Program-made: the position numbers and the translations under genes
Source: Prevotella sp. ne3005
GTDB taxonomy: Bacteria > Bacteroidota > Bacteroidia > Bacteroidales > Bacteroidaceae
Assembly: GCF_900110085.1 (NCBI RefSeq)
Contig: NZ_FOCK01000001.1
Span: 620,001 to 684,000, forward strand
Length of the DNA: 64,000 bases
Direction of reading: 5' to 3'
Shown: positions 54,296-63,800 of the stretch, in pieces
Position numbering within the stretch: the stretch's first letter is position 1
How the letters are laid out: the number at the start of each line of letters is the position of its first letter
The notes under the pieces: generated by a model
Told to the model about the DNA's origin: nothing
Database searches by the model: none
Seen by the model: the letters and a program-made list of their open reading frames with translations, nothing else

Positions 54296-55219
54296 ATGGC
54301 TGTTAAGAAGAAATACGACCGCAACGTCTTAGGTCGCGGCTTGGATAGCATCGGCACAGGCCGAGGCCTGGATGCCCTGATAGATACCAGCGACATACAG
54401 ACAAAAGGAACATCGAACCTGAATGAGATTCCCATCAAACTCATTGAACCCAACCCTAACCAGCCCCGTCGGGAATTCGACGAGAGTGCCATGAAGGAAC
54501 TGGCTGCCAGTATCCGTGAGATTGGCCTCATCACCCCCATCACCGTCAGACAGACGGAAGAGGGCACGTATCAGATCATTGCTGGTGAGCGCCGTTGGAG
54601 AGCCTCTCAGATGGCTGGTCTGGAGTCGCTGCCTGCCTATATCAAGACGGCTGCCGACGATGACGTCATGGAGATGGCCCTCGTAGAGAACATCCAGCGT
54701 GAAGATCTGAACGCCATCGAGATAGCCCTCGCCTACCAGCATCTCTCGGATACCTTGGGACTTACCCAGGAGCGTATCTCCGAACGCGTAGGCAAGAGCC
54801 GTACCTCTGTCACCAACTATATGCGTCTGCTGAAGCTGCCCGCCCCCATCCAGATGGCCTTGAAGAACAAGGAGATGGATATGGGACATGCCAGGGCCCT
54901 GCTTTCGATAGACAGTCCTTCGGCACAGATCAAGCTCTTCAACGACGTGAAGCGTAACGGCTATTCCGTCAGAAAGGTGGAGGAGATGGTTCAGGCCATC
55001 AAGTCGGGAGAGAGTCTGCAGAACGTGAAGCGTACCATCGCTCCCAATCAGCTGCCGCTGGAGTACAGCATCCTGAGAGACCGTCTGTCGGAGCTCTTCG
55101 GCGTCAGGGTACAGATGACCTGCTCACCACAGAGCAAGGGACGCATCAGCATTCCATTTGTCAATGAGGACGAGTTGGAGGGCATTCTGAGAGCGTTCGA
55201 CAAGGTCAAGAATAAGTAA
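54296..55219 (+). CDS. parB: Chromosome partitioning protein ParB
   Basis: A protein of 307 residues. N-terminal basic LGRGLDSIGTGRGLDALID, a CTP-binding ParB/Srx domain (LIEPNPNQPRREFDESAMKELAASI; IAGERRWRASQMAGLE), helix-turn-helix (RISERVGKSRTSVTNYMRLLKLP), and a C-terminal dimer domain. No parS-like 16-mer is recognisable in the window. Confidence 0.96.
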   Translation: MAVKKKYDRNVLGRGLDSIGTGRGLDALIDTSDIQTKGTSNLNEIPIKLIEPNPNQPRREFDESAMKELAASIREIGLITPITVRQTEEGTYQIIAGERRWRASQMAGLESLPAYIKTAADDDVMEMALVENIQREDLNAIEIALAYQHLSDTLGLTQERISERVGKSRTSVTNYMRLLKLPAPIQMALKNKEMDMGHARALLSIDSPSAQIKLFNDVKRNGYSVRKVEEMVQAIKSGESLQNVKRTIAPNQLPLEYSILRDRLSELFGVRVQMTCSPQSKGRISIPFVNEDELEGILRAFDKVKNK

Positions 55220-55240
55220 GCGTAATAACAGAAGGAAACG

Positions 55241-56026
55241 TTGAGAAAAGTTAGATATATAAGATGTCAGCGTCTGCTGGCGATGATGCTGTTTCTGATG
55301 GCAGGCCTACAGCAGGGCCATGCCCAGGAGATGCTGCTCAAGAAGGCTGTTGACAGTTTGCAGACCGTCGTCGACAAGAACCTGCCAGACAGTGTGAAGG
55401 CTATCATCAACGACAGTACGATTACGGACGAAGAACTGATGAAGAACATCAACAAGGAAGTATCGTTGCTGGTGGACTCGACATTGAAGAATCAGACACA
55501 GCCCGCTAAAGACTGGAGCACTTGGCGCCCTGACCCCAAGAGGGCCCTGTGGCTGGCACTCGTCATCCCAGGCGGTGGACAGATATATAACCGCAAGTAC
55601 TGGAAATTGCCCATCGTGTATGGCGGATTCATCGGCTGTCTGTATGCCATGAACTGGAACAACACGATGTACAAGGACTACTCTCAGGCCTATCTCGACC
55701 TGACGGATAATGACCCAGGTACACAGAGTTATAACCAGTTCCTGCACCTCGGTGCGAAGATTAACGATTCGAACAAAAGTCGTTATGTGGATGTCTTCAA
55801 GAAACGTAAGGACCGTTTCAGACGGTGGCGCGACCTGAGCTTTTTCATTCTCGTGGGGGTCTATGCCCTCTCGGTAATCGATGCCTATGTGGATGCAGAA
55901 CTCTCGGTATTTGACATCTCCAAAGACCTGAGTCTGAAGGTGGAGCCTACAGTCATCAACAACCACTCGTCGAACAATCTGCTCGACGCTTCGTCGGTAG
56001 GACTGCAGTGCAGTCTGAACTTCTGA
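55241..56026 (+). CDS. DUF5683 membrane protein
   Basis: A protein of 261 residues, presumably exported: a signal-like N terminus (LLAMMLFLMAGLQQGHAQ), then RPDPKRALWLALVIPGGGQIYNRKYWKLPIVYGGFIGCLYAMNW typical of DUF5683, and a second hydrophobic stretch near SFFILVGVYALSVIDAYVDA. The frame starts with TTG at 55241, giving a basic n-region; an ATG at 55283 would shorten the signal. The gene is conserved between parB and mltD in Bacteroidetes; function unknown. Confidence 0.82.
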   Translation: MRKVRYIRCQRLLAMMLFLMAGLQQGHAQEMLLKKAVDSLQTVVDKNLPDSVKAIINDSTITDEELMKNINKEVSLLVDSTLKNQTQPAKDWSTWRPDPKRALWLALVIPGGGQIYNRKYWKLPIVYGGFIGCLYAMNWNNTMYKDYSQAYLDLTDNDPGTQSYNQFLHLGAKINDSNKSRYVDVFKKRKDRFRRWRDLSFFILVGVYALSVIDAYVDAELSVFDISKDLSLKVEPTVINNHSSNNLLDASSVGLQCSLNF

Positions 56027-56072
56027 GAGCAAAGGTAAAAAGGTAAGAAAGTAAAAAGGTAAAAAAGACATA

Positions 56073-57572
56073 ATGAAGAAAAGATTATTTTGGATGATAG
56101 CCGCCATGCTGCTGGCGGGAGCAAGCAACAATTTGCAGGCGCAAATAGTGACTACCACCCCTGAGGTCACGGACAGTCTCGACATTGATGTAGATGACTA
56201 CGAGGACGAGGACGAGGATCTGGATGAGGATGAGAATCTGGATGGGGATGACGACATCATACCCACCGAGGACGAGATATCCGTCACCGACAAGGCCGGC
56301 AACGAAGAGATCATCGATTTCCCCGAGGCCATGACCTATGACCTCGATAGTCTGCTGAACCTCTATATGTCGAAAAACTATCTGAGTCCCGGCGACTGTG
56401 AGATGAAGAACGAGAACCCCACCTACCCCAAGGAGGTATATATCGAACGTCTGAGCAGGATGCCGACGGCGATGGAGATGGCCTATAACGACATCGTGCA
56501 GCGCTTCATCGACCGCTATGCAGGGCGACTTCGCTATTCCGTGAGTTACCTGTTGGGTGCCGCCAATTTCTATATGCCCATTTTCGAAGAGGCCCTGGAG
56601 AGTTATCAGATACCTCTGGAACTTAAATACCTGCCTATCATTGAGTCGGCACTGAACCCGAAGGCCGTGTCACGCGTTGGTGCTACCGGTCTCTGGCAGT
56701 TCATGCTTGGCACAGGCAGACAATACGGCCTGGAAGTAAACTCACTGGTGGATGAGCGCCGCGACCCCGTGAAGTCGTCGTATGCCGCTGCCCACTACCT
56801 GAGGGACCTCTACCGCATCTTCGGTGACTGGAACCTAGTGATTGCCGCCTACAACTGCGGTCCGGAGAATATCAACAAGGCCATCCGCCGTTACCGTGCC
56901 GCCAATGGTCGTACAGAGAGTGACGCCATCACCCAGGCAGACAAGGATTACTGGAAACTGTACCCCTACTTGCCGGCAGAGACCCGTGGCTACGTGCCTG
57001 CCTTCATTGCCGCCAACTACATCATGACCTACTACTGCGAACACAATATCTGTCCGATGACCACCCGTCTGCCGGCACAGAGCGATACCGTCGTAGTACA
57101 CAAGGATGTACACCTGGAGCAGATTGCCGGAGTGCTTGGTTTAGACGCCGATATCCTGCGCACCATCAATCCCGAGTTCCGTCGTGACATCGTACCTGGC
57201 AACACCAAGCCCTATGCCATCCGTCTGCCACTGGCTGATACCGGCAGATTCATTGATTTAGAAGACTCCATCTATAACTACCGTGCCGGAGAGTTGTTGA
57301 CGAAGCGTGCCGTGGTGGATGTGGCCGACGATATACCCACCTTCTCACGCAGGAGCAAGGGCCATAGCAGCCGTTACAGCAGAAACGCCAAGAGAGGCAG
57401 AATACGCAGCAGTGCAAGAGGTGGCAGGAGCAACAGGAGCGTGACTATCCGCAAAGGACAGACCCTCTCGCAGATTGCCAAGCAGAATGGTACAACCGTG
57501 GCAAAACTCAGGCGTCTGAACGGTATCAAGGGCAACAACATCCGGGCAGGAAAGAAGCTCCGAGTGAAGTGA
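56073..57572 (+). CDS. mltD: Membrane-bound lytic murein transglycosylase MltD-like
   Basis: A protein of 499 residues. A signal peptide (MKKRLFWMIAAMLLAGASNN) precedes an unusually acidic stretch, residues about 33-60 (DVDDYEDEDEDLDEDENLD). The SLT domain has the catalytic Glu in YLPIIESALNPKAVSRVGATGLWQFM, plus AAYNCGPENINKAI. A first LysM-like region (VHKDVHLEQIAGVLGLDADIL), a basic Ser/Arg linker (SRYSRNAKRGRIRSSARG) and a clear C-terminal LysM (VTIRKGQTLSQIAKQNGTTVAKLRRLN) follow. It cleaves glycan strands to 1,6-anhydro ends. The preceding gap contains GGTAAAAA direct repeats. Confidence 0.93.
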   Translation: MKKRLFWMIAAMLLAGASNNLQAQIVTTTPEVTDSLDIDVDDYEDEDEDLDEDENLDGDDDIIPTEDEISVTDKAGNEEIIDFPEAMTYDLDSLLNLYMSKNYLSPGDCEMKNENPTYPKEVYIERLSRMPTAMEMAYNDIVQRFIDRYAGRLRYSVSYLLGAANFYMPIFEEALESYQIPLELKYLPIIESALNPKAVSRVGATGLWQFMLGTGRQYGLEVNSLVDERRDPVKSSYAAAHYLRDLYRIFGDWNLVIAAYNCGPENINKAIRRYRAANGRTESDAITQADKDYWKLYPYLPAETRGYVPAFIAANYIMTYYCEHNICPMTTRLPAQSDTVVVHKDVHLEQIAGVLGLDADILRTINPEFRRDIVPGNTKPYAIRLPLADTGRFIDLEDSIYNYRAGELLTKRAVVDVADDIPTFSRRSKGHSSRYSRNAKRGRIRSSARGGRSNRSVTIRKGQTLSQIAKQNGTTVAKLRRLNGIKGNNIRAGKKLRVK

Positions 57573-57605
57573 TAGGAGTGAGAAGAAAGGAGCGAAAAGT
57601 GAAAA

Positions 57606-59885
57606 ATGAAGACTACTATGGCAGAAGATGAACTAAAATTGCAGGAAGAAGCTGACGACCAACTGATTAACGGTGCGTTTGAGGTATTACTGAATGATTA
57701 TGTGGCGTCGCGACACCGTAAGAAAGTGGACCTCATCACGAAGGCCTTTAACTTTGCCCGTCAGGCGCATAAGGGTGTGCGCCGACTGTCGGGAGAGCCG
57801 TATATCATGCACCCGATTGCGGTGGCGCAGATTGCCTGTAAAGAAATCGGTCTCGGATCCACAAGTATCTGTGCGGCCCTGCTCCACGATGTGGTAGAGG
57901 ACACAGACTACACCGTGGAGGATATCGAGAATATCTTCGGAGCCAAGATAGCACAGATTGTAGACGGACTGACGAAGATCAGTGGTGGTATCTTCGGAGA
58001 ACAGGCTTCAGCACAGGCAGAGAATTTCAAGAAACTGCTGCTGACGATGAGCGATGATATCCGTGTGATCCTTATCAAGATCTGCGACCGTCTACACAAT
58101 ATGCGTACGCTGGATTCGCAGCCTGCCAACAAACAATACAAGATTGCGGGTGAGACCCTCTATATCTACGCCCCTCTGGCAAACCGTCTGGGCCTCAACA
58201 AAATCAAATCGGAACTCGAGAACTTAAGTTTCAGATTCGAGCATCCCGATGAGTTTGCTGCCATCGAGAACAAACTGAAGTCCACCAGTGTATCCCGTGA
58301 CGAACTGTTTGCACAGTTTACCACTCCCATCGAGGAAGCCCTTAAGGGGATGGGTATCAAATATGAGATTAAGGAACGCGTAAAAAGCCCCTACTCCATC
58401 TGGAACAAGATGCAGAACAAGCACGTCAGCTTTGAGGAGATCTATGACATCCTCGCCGTGCGCATCATCTTCACACCCAACAACCGCGAGGACGAAATCA
58501 ACGAGTGTTTCAAGATTTACGTAGCCATCTCGAAGATCTACAAGTCACATCCAGACCGTCTGCGCGACTGGCTCTCACACCCGAAGGCCAACGGTTATCA
58601 GGCCCTCCATGTGACGCTAATGTCGAAACAAGGTCGCTGGATAGAGGTACAGATACGCTCAGACCGCATGGACGAGATTGCGGAGCAGGGATTTGCTGCC
58701 CATTGGAAATACAAAGACGGCGTAGAAGAAGAATATACGGAGGACGAAACCGAACTGAACGAGTGGCTTCGCACCATCAAGGAGATCCTCGACGACCCAC
58801 AGCCCGACGCCATGGACTTCCTCGACACCATCAAACTGAACCTCTTTGCCAGTGAGATATTCGTATTTACCCCGAAGGGAGAAATCCGTACATTGCCTGC
58901 CAACTGTACAGCCCTCGATTTCGCCTTCTCCATCCACACCTTCCTCGGCAGCCACTGTATCGGTGCCAAGGTGAATCACAAGCTCGTGCCACTGAGTCAT
59001 AAGTTGCAGAGTGGTGATCAGGTAGAGATTCTCACATCCAAGTCGCAGCACGTCAGTCCGTCGTGGATCAATTTCGTCTCTACGGCGAAGGCAAAGGCTA
59101 AGATTCAGGCCATCCTGCGCCGTGACAACCGTGAGATACAGCGCAAGGGAGAAGACACATTGAATGCCTTCCTGCAGAAGAACGGCTTCGAACCCAGTCT
59201 TGTGCTGGCTGATAAACTGGCGGAATTCCATGACTACAGCAAACGTGGAGAGTTCTATATGGCCTTAGGAGAGAAGATCGTACTCTTGGGCGAGAAGGAT
59301 ATCGACGAACTGAACGGTAAGAATAAGGTAAGCGACGACGGCATCGGCTGGCGCAAATATGTGCCCTTTGTGGGCAAGAAGAAAAAGGAAGAGACGCAGA
59401 AGCATGACCTCTTTATCGTACCAGAGAAGTTCAACCGCAAGAAGCCTATCTTCATCAATGAGGAGAACATCAACCAGTATAAGTTCATGGGCTGCTGTCA
59501 TCCTATCCCCGGCGACGATGCCCTTGGCTATATTAACAATAAAAACCAGATAGAGATTCACAAGCGCACCTGTCCCGTGGCCGCCAAGCTGAAGTCAAGC
59601 TTCGGAAACCGCATCCTCGATATCAAGTGGGACATGCACAAGATTCTCTATTTCGACGCCACCATCCGCATCAGCGGTATCGACCGTGTGGGAATGCTGA
59701 ACGAGATTACGCAGATTATCTCTTCTCAGATGAATGTCAACATCCATAAGATAACCATCACCTGTGAAGACGGCATCTTCGACGGAAGCATCGACTTGCG
59801 CGTCCACGACCGTGAGGATGTAAAAACCATCATCGACAACCTCAAGCGAGTGCCTGACCTCAAGGAAATCTCGGAAATCATGTAA
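57606..59885 (+). CDS. spoT: Bifunctional RelA/SpoT (p)ppGpp synthetase/hydrolase
   Basis: A protein of 759 residues. HD hydrolase domain (HPIAVAQIACKEIGLGSTSICAALLHDVVEDTDYT), synthetase domain (RVKSPYSIWNKMQNKHVSFEEIYDILAVRIIF; NGYQALHVTLMSKQGRWIEVQIRSDRMDEIAEQGFAAHWKYKDG), TGS (IFVFTPKGEIRTLPANCTALDFAFSIH), a zinc-finger region (FMGCCHPIPGDDALGY...HKRTCPVA) and C-terminal ACT (RISGIDRVGMLNEITQIISSQMNVNIH). It sets the stringent-response alarmone level. Start ATG at 57606 or 57618. It closes the parA-parB-DUF5683-mltD-spoT cluster. Confidence 0.95.
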   Translation: MKTTMAEDELKLQEEADDQLINGAFEVLLNDYVASRHRKKVDLITKAFNFARQAHKGVRRLSGEPYIMHPIAVAQIACKEIGLGSTSICAALLHDVVEDTDYTVEDIENIFGAKIAQIVDGLTKISGGIFGEQASAQAENFKKLLLTMSDDIRVILIKICDRLHNMRTLDSQPANKQYKIAGETLYIYAPLANRLGLNKIKSELENLSFRFEHPDEFAAIENKLKSTSVSRDELFAQFTTPIEEALKGMGIKYEIKERVKSPYSIWNKMQNKHVSFEEIYDILAVRIIFTPNNREDEINECFKIYVAISKIYKSHPDRLRDWLSHPKANGYQALHVTLMSKQGRWIEVQIRSDRMDEIAEQGFAAHWKYKDGVEEEYTEDETELNEWLRTIKEILDDPQPDAMDFLDTIKLNLFASEIFVFTPKGEIRTLPANCTALDFAFSIHTFLGSHCIGAKVNHKLVPLSHKLQSGDQVEILTSKSQHVSPSWINFVSTAKAKAKIQAILRRDNREIQRKGEDTLNAFLQKNGFEPSLVLADKLAEFHDYSKRGEFYMALGEKIVLLGEKDIDELNGKNKVSDDGIGWRKYVPFVGKKKKEETQKHDLFIVPEKFNRKKPIFINEENINQYKFMGCCHPIPGDDALGYINNKNQIEIHKRTCPVAAKLKSSFGNRILDIKWDMHKILYFDATIRISGIDRVGMLNEITQIISSQMNVNIHKITITCEDGIFDGSIDLRVHDREDVKTIIDNLKRVPDLKEISEIM

Positions 59886-59899
59886 AAATCAACTACAAT

Positions 59900-60868
59900 A
59901 TGAAAAAACTACTTCTACTAATCGCTGTAACACTTACGGTCGCAGCACAAGCAAAAAGCTACGACAACCCGGATACGATTTTCGTGGCACGCGACGGCAC
60001 GGGAGAGTTCCGTACCATCGACGAAGCCATCGAGGTATGCCGGGCCTTTATGGACTATCACAAAGTGATCTTCGTAAAGAACGGTACCTACAAAGAGAAG
60101 CTGATCATTCCCCAGTGGCTGCAGAACATCGAGATTTGCGGTGAAAGCAAGGAGAAGACCATCATCACCTATGACGACCACGCCAATGTGAAACGTCCGG
60201 AGACAGGCAAGCCCATGGGTACCTTCCGCACTTACACGCTGAAGATAGAGGGTAATGCCATCACGCTGAAGAACCTCACCATCGAGAACAACTCCGCTCG
60301 GTTAGGACAGGCAGTAGCACTACATACAGAAGGTGATCGTCTGCTCTTTATCAACTGCCGCTTTATCGGTCATCAGGACACCATCTACACTGGTGTGGCC
60401 GGTACCCGCCTGTATTTCAAAGGCTGTTATATCTGCGGCACCACAGACTTTATCTTTGGCCCGTCCATTGCATGGTTTGAAGACTGCACCATCGAGAGTC
60501 TTGTCAACTCCTATGTCACAGCAGCCTCCACACCTAAGGATCAAGCTTATGGCTACATATTTAATAACTGTCGTCTGATTGCCAAAGAAGGCGTAGACCA
60601 GGTATATCTGGGGCGTCCTTGGCGTGATTACGGTTATACACTTTTCATGAATTGCGAACTTGGAGGTCATATCCGTCCTGAAGGATGGCACCACTGGGAG
60701 AAGCAGCACGAACAAACAGCCCGCTATCTTGAATACAACAACAGTGGCGAGGGAGCAAAAACCAAGGACCGTGTGGTCTGGAGTCATCAGCTCACGAAAA
60801 AGGAGGCTGCCCAAATTACACCAGAGACTGTATTTTCTGTAGGTTCCAAATGGAATCCGCTACAATAA
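59900..60868 (+). CDS. Pectinesterase (CE8), exported
   Basis: A protein of 322 residues. Signal peptide MKKLLLLIAVTLTVAAQA, then a right-handed beta-helix with CE8 motifs: GTYKEKLIIPQWLQNIEICG, QAVALHTEGDRLLFINCRFIGHQDTIYT (catalytic QD-type), GTTDFIFGPSIAWFEDC (second Asp) and YLGRPWRDYGYTLFMN (Arg-Trp substrate clamp). It removes methyl esters from homogalacturonan, implying use of plant pectin or its fragments. No other pectin genes are adjacent; it lies 14 bp after spoT and 20 bp before the protease gene. Confidence 0.94.
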   Translation: MKKLLLLIAVTLTVAAQAKSYDNPDTIFVARDGTGEFRTIDEAIEVCRAFMDYHKVIFVKNGTYKEKLIIPQWLQNIEICGESKEKTIITYDDHANVKRPETGKPMGTFRTYTLKIEGNAITLKNLTIENNSARLGQAVALHTEGDRLLFINCRFIGHQDTIYTGVAGTRLYFKGCYICGTTDFIFGPSIAWFEDCTIESLVNSYVTAASTPKDQAYGYIFNNCRLIAKEGVDQVYLGRPWRDYGYTLFMNCELGGHIRPEGWHHWEKQHEQTARYLEYNNSGEGAKTKDRVVWSHQLTKKEAAQITPETVFSVGSKWNPLQ

Positions 60869-60888
60869 ACTCAAAAGCTAACAACCGC

Positions 60889-63800
60889 ATGAAGAAATTA
60901 CTTATTACCATTGCCTGTGTCGCCACTTCTCTCACGACAATGGCACAGCAAAAGCCGCTCTGGTTGCGTTATAGCGCAATCTCTCCAGACGGCAAGACGA
61001 TTGTGTTTTCTTACAAAGGAGACCTTTTTACGGTTCCTACAACAGGGGGTGTAGCCCGACAGCTGACTACCAACCCCGCTTACGATGCCTATCCTGTATG
61101 GAGTCCTGACGGCAGTAAGATTGCTTTCGCCTCTGCCCGTGAGGGAAGTCTCGACGTCTATGTCGTCGGACAATATGGTGGAGAGCCCACACGTCTAACC
61201 ACAAACAGCGGCTCCGAACTTCCCTTGGCATTTAAGGACAACGACCACGTGCTTTTCAGCACCAATGCGATGCCCTCGGCACAGTCGAACATCTTTGCCA
61301 GTGCCAAGTTTCCACAGATCTATGAGGTGGGACTCCATGGCGGCAGACCCCGTATGTTCTCTGCCATCGCCATGGCTGCCCTCAGCATCAACCAGCAGAC
61401 GGGCGATCTGCTCTATCAGGATATGAAGGGCAGTGAGGATGCATTCCGTAAGCACCACCAATCGCCTATCTGCCGTGACATCTGGTTACTCTCCAAGGGA
61501 GCCTACACTAAACTGACGGACTTCGGCGGTGAAGACCGTAACCCTGTATGGAAAGCCGATGGCAGTGGCTTTTACTATCTGAGTGAGAAAGACGGCACAT
61601 CGAACATCTACTGTCGCAGCGTGGACGGTAAACAGGAACAGCAGATCACACGTCATCAGAAGAACCCTGTACGTTATCTGACGGCAGCCAACGACGGCAC
61701 ACTCTGTTATAGCTACGACGGCGAGATCTACACCGTCCGTGCAGGCAGTGAGCCGCAGCATGTAGCCGTTACCATTGTTAGCGACCGTGCCGATCGTGAC
61801 TTGATTCGTCAGGTAAGGACTACAGGAGCTACGGAGATCAGTGTGTCGCCCAAGAACAAGGAGATTGCCTTCGTGCTTCACGGTGATGTCTATGTCACCT
61901 CTACCGAGTACAAGACCACAAAGCGCATCACAGATACACCAGAGCAGGAACGTAGCATCAGCTTTTCACCTGACGGCCGCAGCATTGCCTATGCCTCGGA
62001 GCGTGGCGGCTGCTGGAACATCTATCAGACCACTATCAAGAACAAGGACGAGAAGCAGTTTACCTATGCCACCGACCTCAAGGAGGAACAGCTGACGAAT
62101 CAGAACAAGACCTCTTTCCAGCCGCAGTATAGTCCAGACGGTAAGGAGATAGCCTATTTCGAGGACCGCGGCACCATCCGCATCATCAACCTCGCCAGCA
62201 AGCAAATCCGCACAGTGATGGACGGCAAGTTTGTCTTCTCCTATAGCGATGGCGACATCGATTTTGCCTGGAGTCCTGACAGCAAGTGGCTCCTTGCCAG
62301 TTATATCGGTGACGGTGGCTACCACCATACTGACATCGCCCTGCTCGATGCCTCAGGCAAAGAGAAGCCTTTCAACCTGACGAACAGCGCCTATAACGAC
62401 GATAACGGCAAGTGGGTGATTGATGGTAAGGCCATGCTCTTCCGCAGTGACCGTGAGGGTTATAAGAACCATGGTGGACATGGTGTGGAGAGAGACTACT
62501 TCCTGATGTTCTTCGACATCGACGCCTATGAGCGATTCCTCATGACGAAGGAAGAGAAAGCCCTCTTAGACGAAGCCAACAACCCCAAGAAATCGGAGAA
62601 ATCCGAGGCTTCCGCCAAATCCGGCAAGAACGAAAAAGCCACGAAGGCTCCTGCTTCTGTACCAGTATTGAGCCTCGACCTGGAGAACTGCCGTAAACGC
62701 GTGGTAAGAGTGACGGCCAACTCTTCTTCACTTGGTGATGCCGTGATGACAGCCAAGGGTGATACACTCTATTACCAGGCAGCCTTCGAGGGTGGTTATG
62801 ACCTTTGGAAGCACGACCTGCTGGAGGGTAAAACGGAGATTGTGCTGAAAGATATAGGGCGTGGCTATCTGGATACAGATGAAAAGATGAAGGAACTCTA
62901 CCAGATTGGCAAGGGTGGCATCAAGAAGATCGACCTCGCCAAAGGCAAGCCTTCAAACATCGACTTTGAGGCTACCTTTAACTATCGTCCCTATAAAGAG
63001 CGTGAGAACCTCTACGACCATGTTTGGCGACAGGTGAAGGATAAGTTCTACCGCACCGACATTCATGGTGTAGACTGGGAGGAATATCGTGAGATCTATG
63101 CCAAATTCCTACCTTATATTAATAATGAGTACGACTTCGGCGAGATGCTTTGTGAACTTCTCGGCGAGCTGAATGCCTCGCACACAGGAGCCCGCTATCG
63201 TCCTTCGGCTCCCTCACAGACTGCAGAATTGGGTGCTTTCTTCGATGAGAACTACGAAGGTGATGGTCTGAAGATCGCTGAGATTGTCTATGGCGGTCCA
63301 CTTTCCATCCGTAAGACGGGTATCAAGGCTGGCGACATTATCGAGCGAATTGATGGCATAACCATCAAGAAAGGTGAAGACTACTTTCCGCTATTGGAAG
63401 GCAAAGCCAATAGACCTGTACGTCTCACCGTTGGCGGTAAGGAGATTACTGTGAAACCCATCACGAAGTCGAAGTTGAGCGATCTGCTCTATGACCGTTG
63501 GGTAGAGCGCAACCGTCAGATGGTGGACAGCCTCTCTGGAGGCCGTGTGGCCTATGTGCATATCGCCTCAATGAATGGCGACTGTTTCCGTAAGCTCTAT
63601 AATGAGTTGTTGAATGAGGATAACCGTAATCGCGATGCAGTCATCGTAGACGAGCGCCATAATGGTGGTGGATATCTGCACGACGACCTCTGCCACCTGC
63701 TGAGCGGACGTCAGCACTCTCACTTCCTGGCTCACGGCAAGTACCTTGGTGTAGAGCCTTCAGCCCAATGGATTGGTCCTTCGTGTGTTCTGATTTGTGA

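Noticed and set aside
53405..55300. parS sites near parAB
   Set aside because: No 16-bp TGTTTCACGTGAAACA-like palindrome seen. Scattered CACGTG cores elsewhere, such as near 29764, lack the flanking symmetry.
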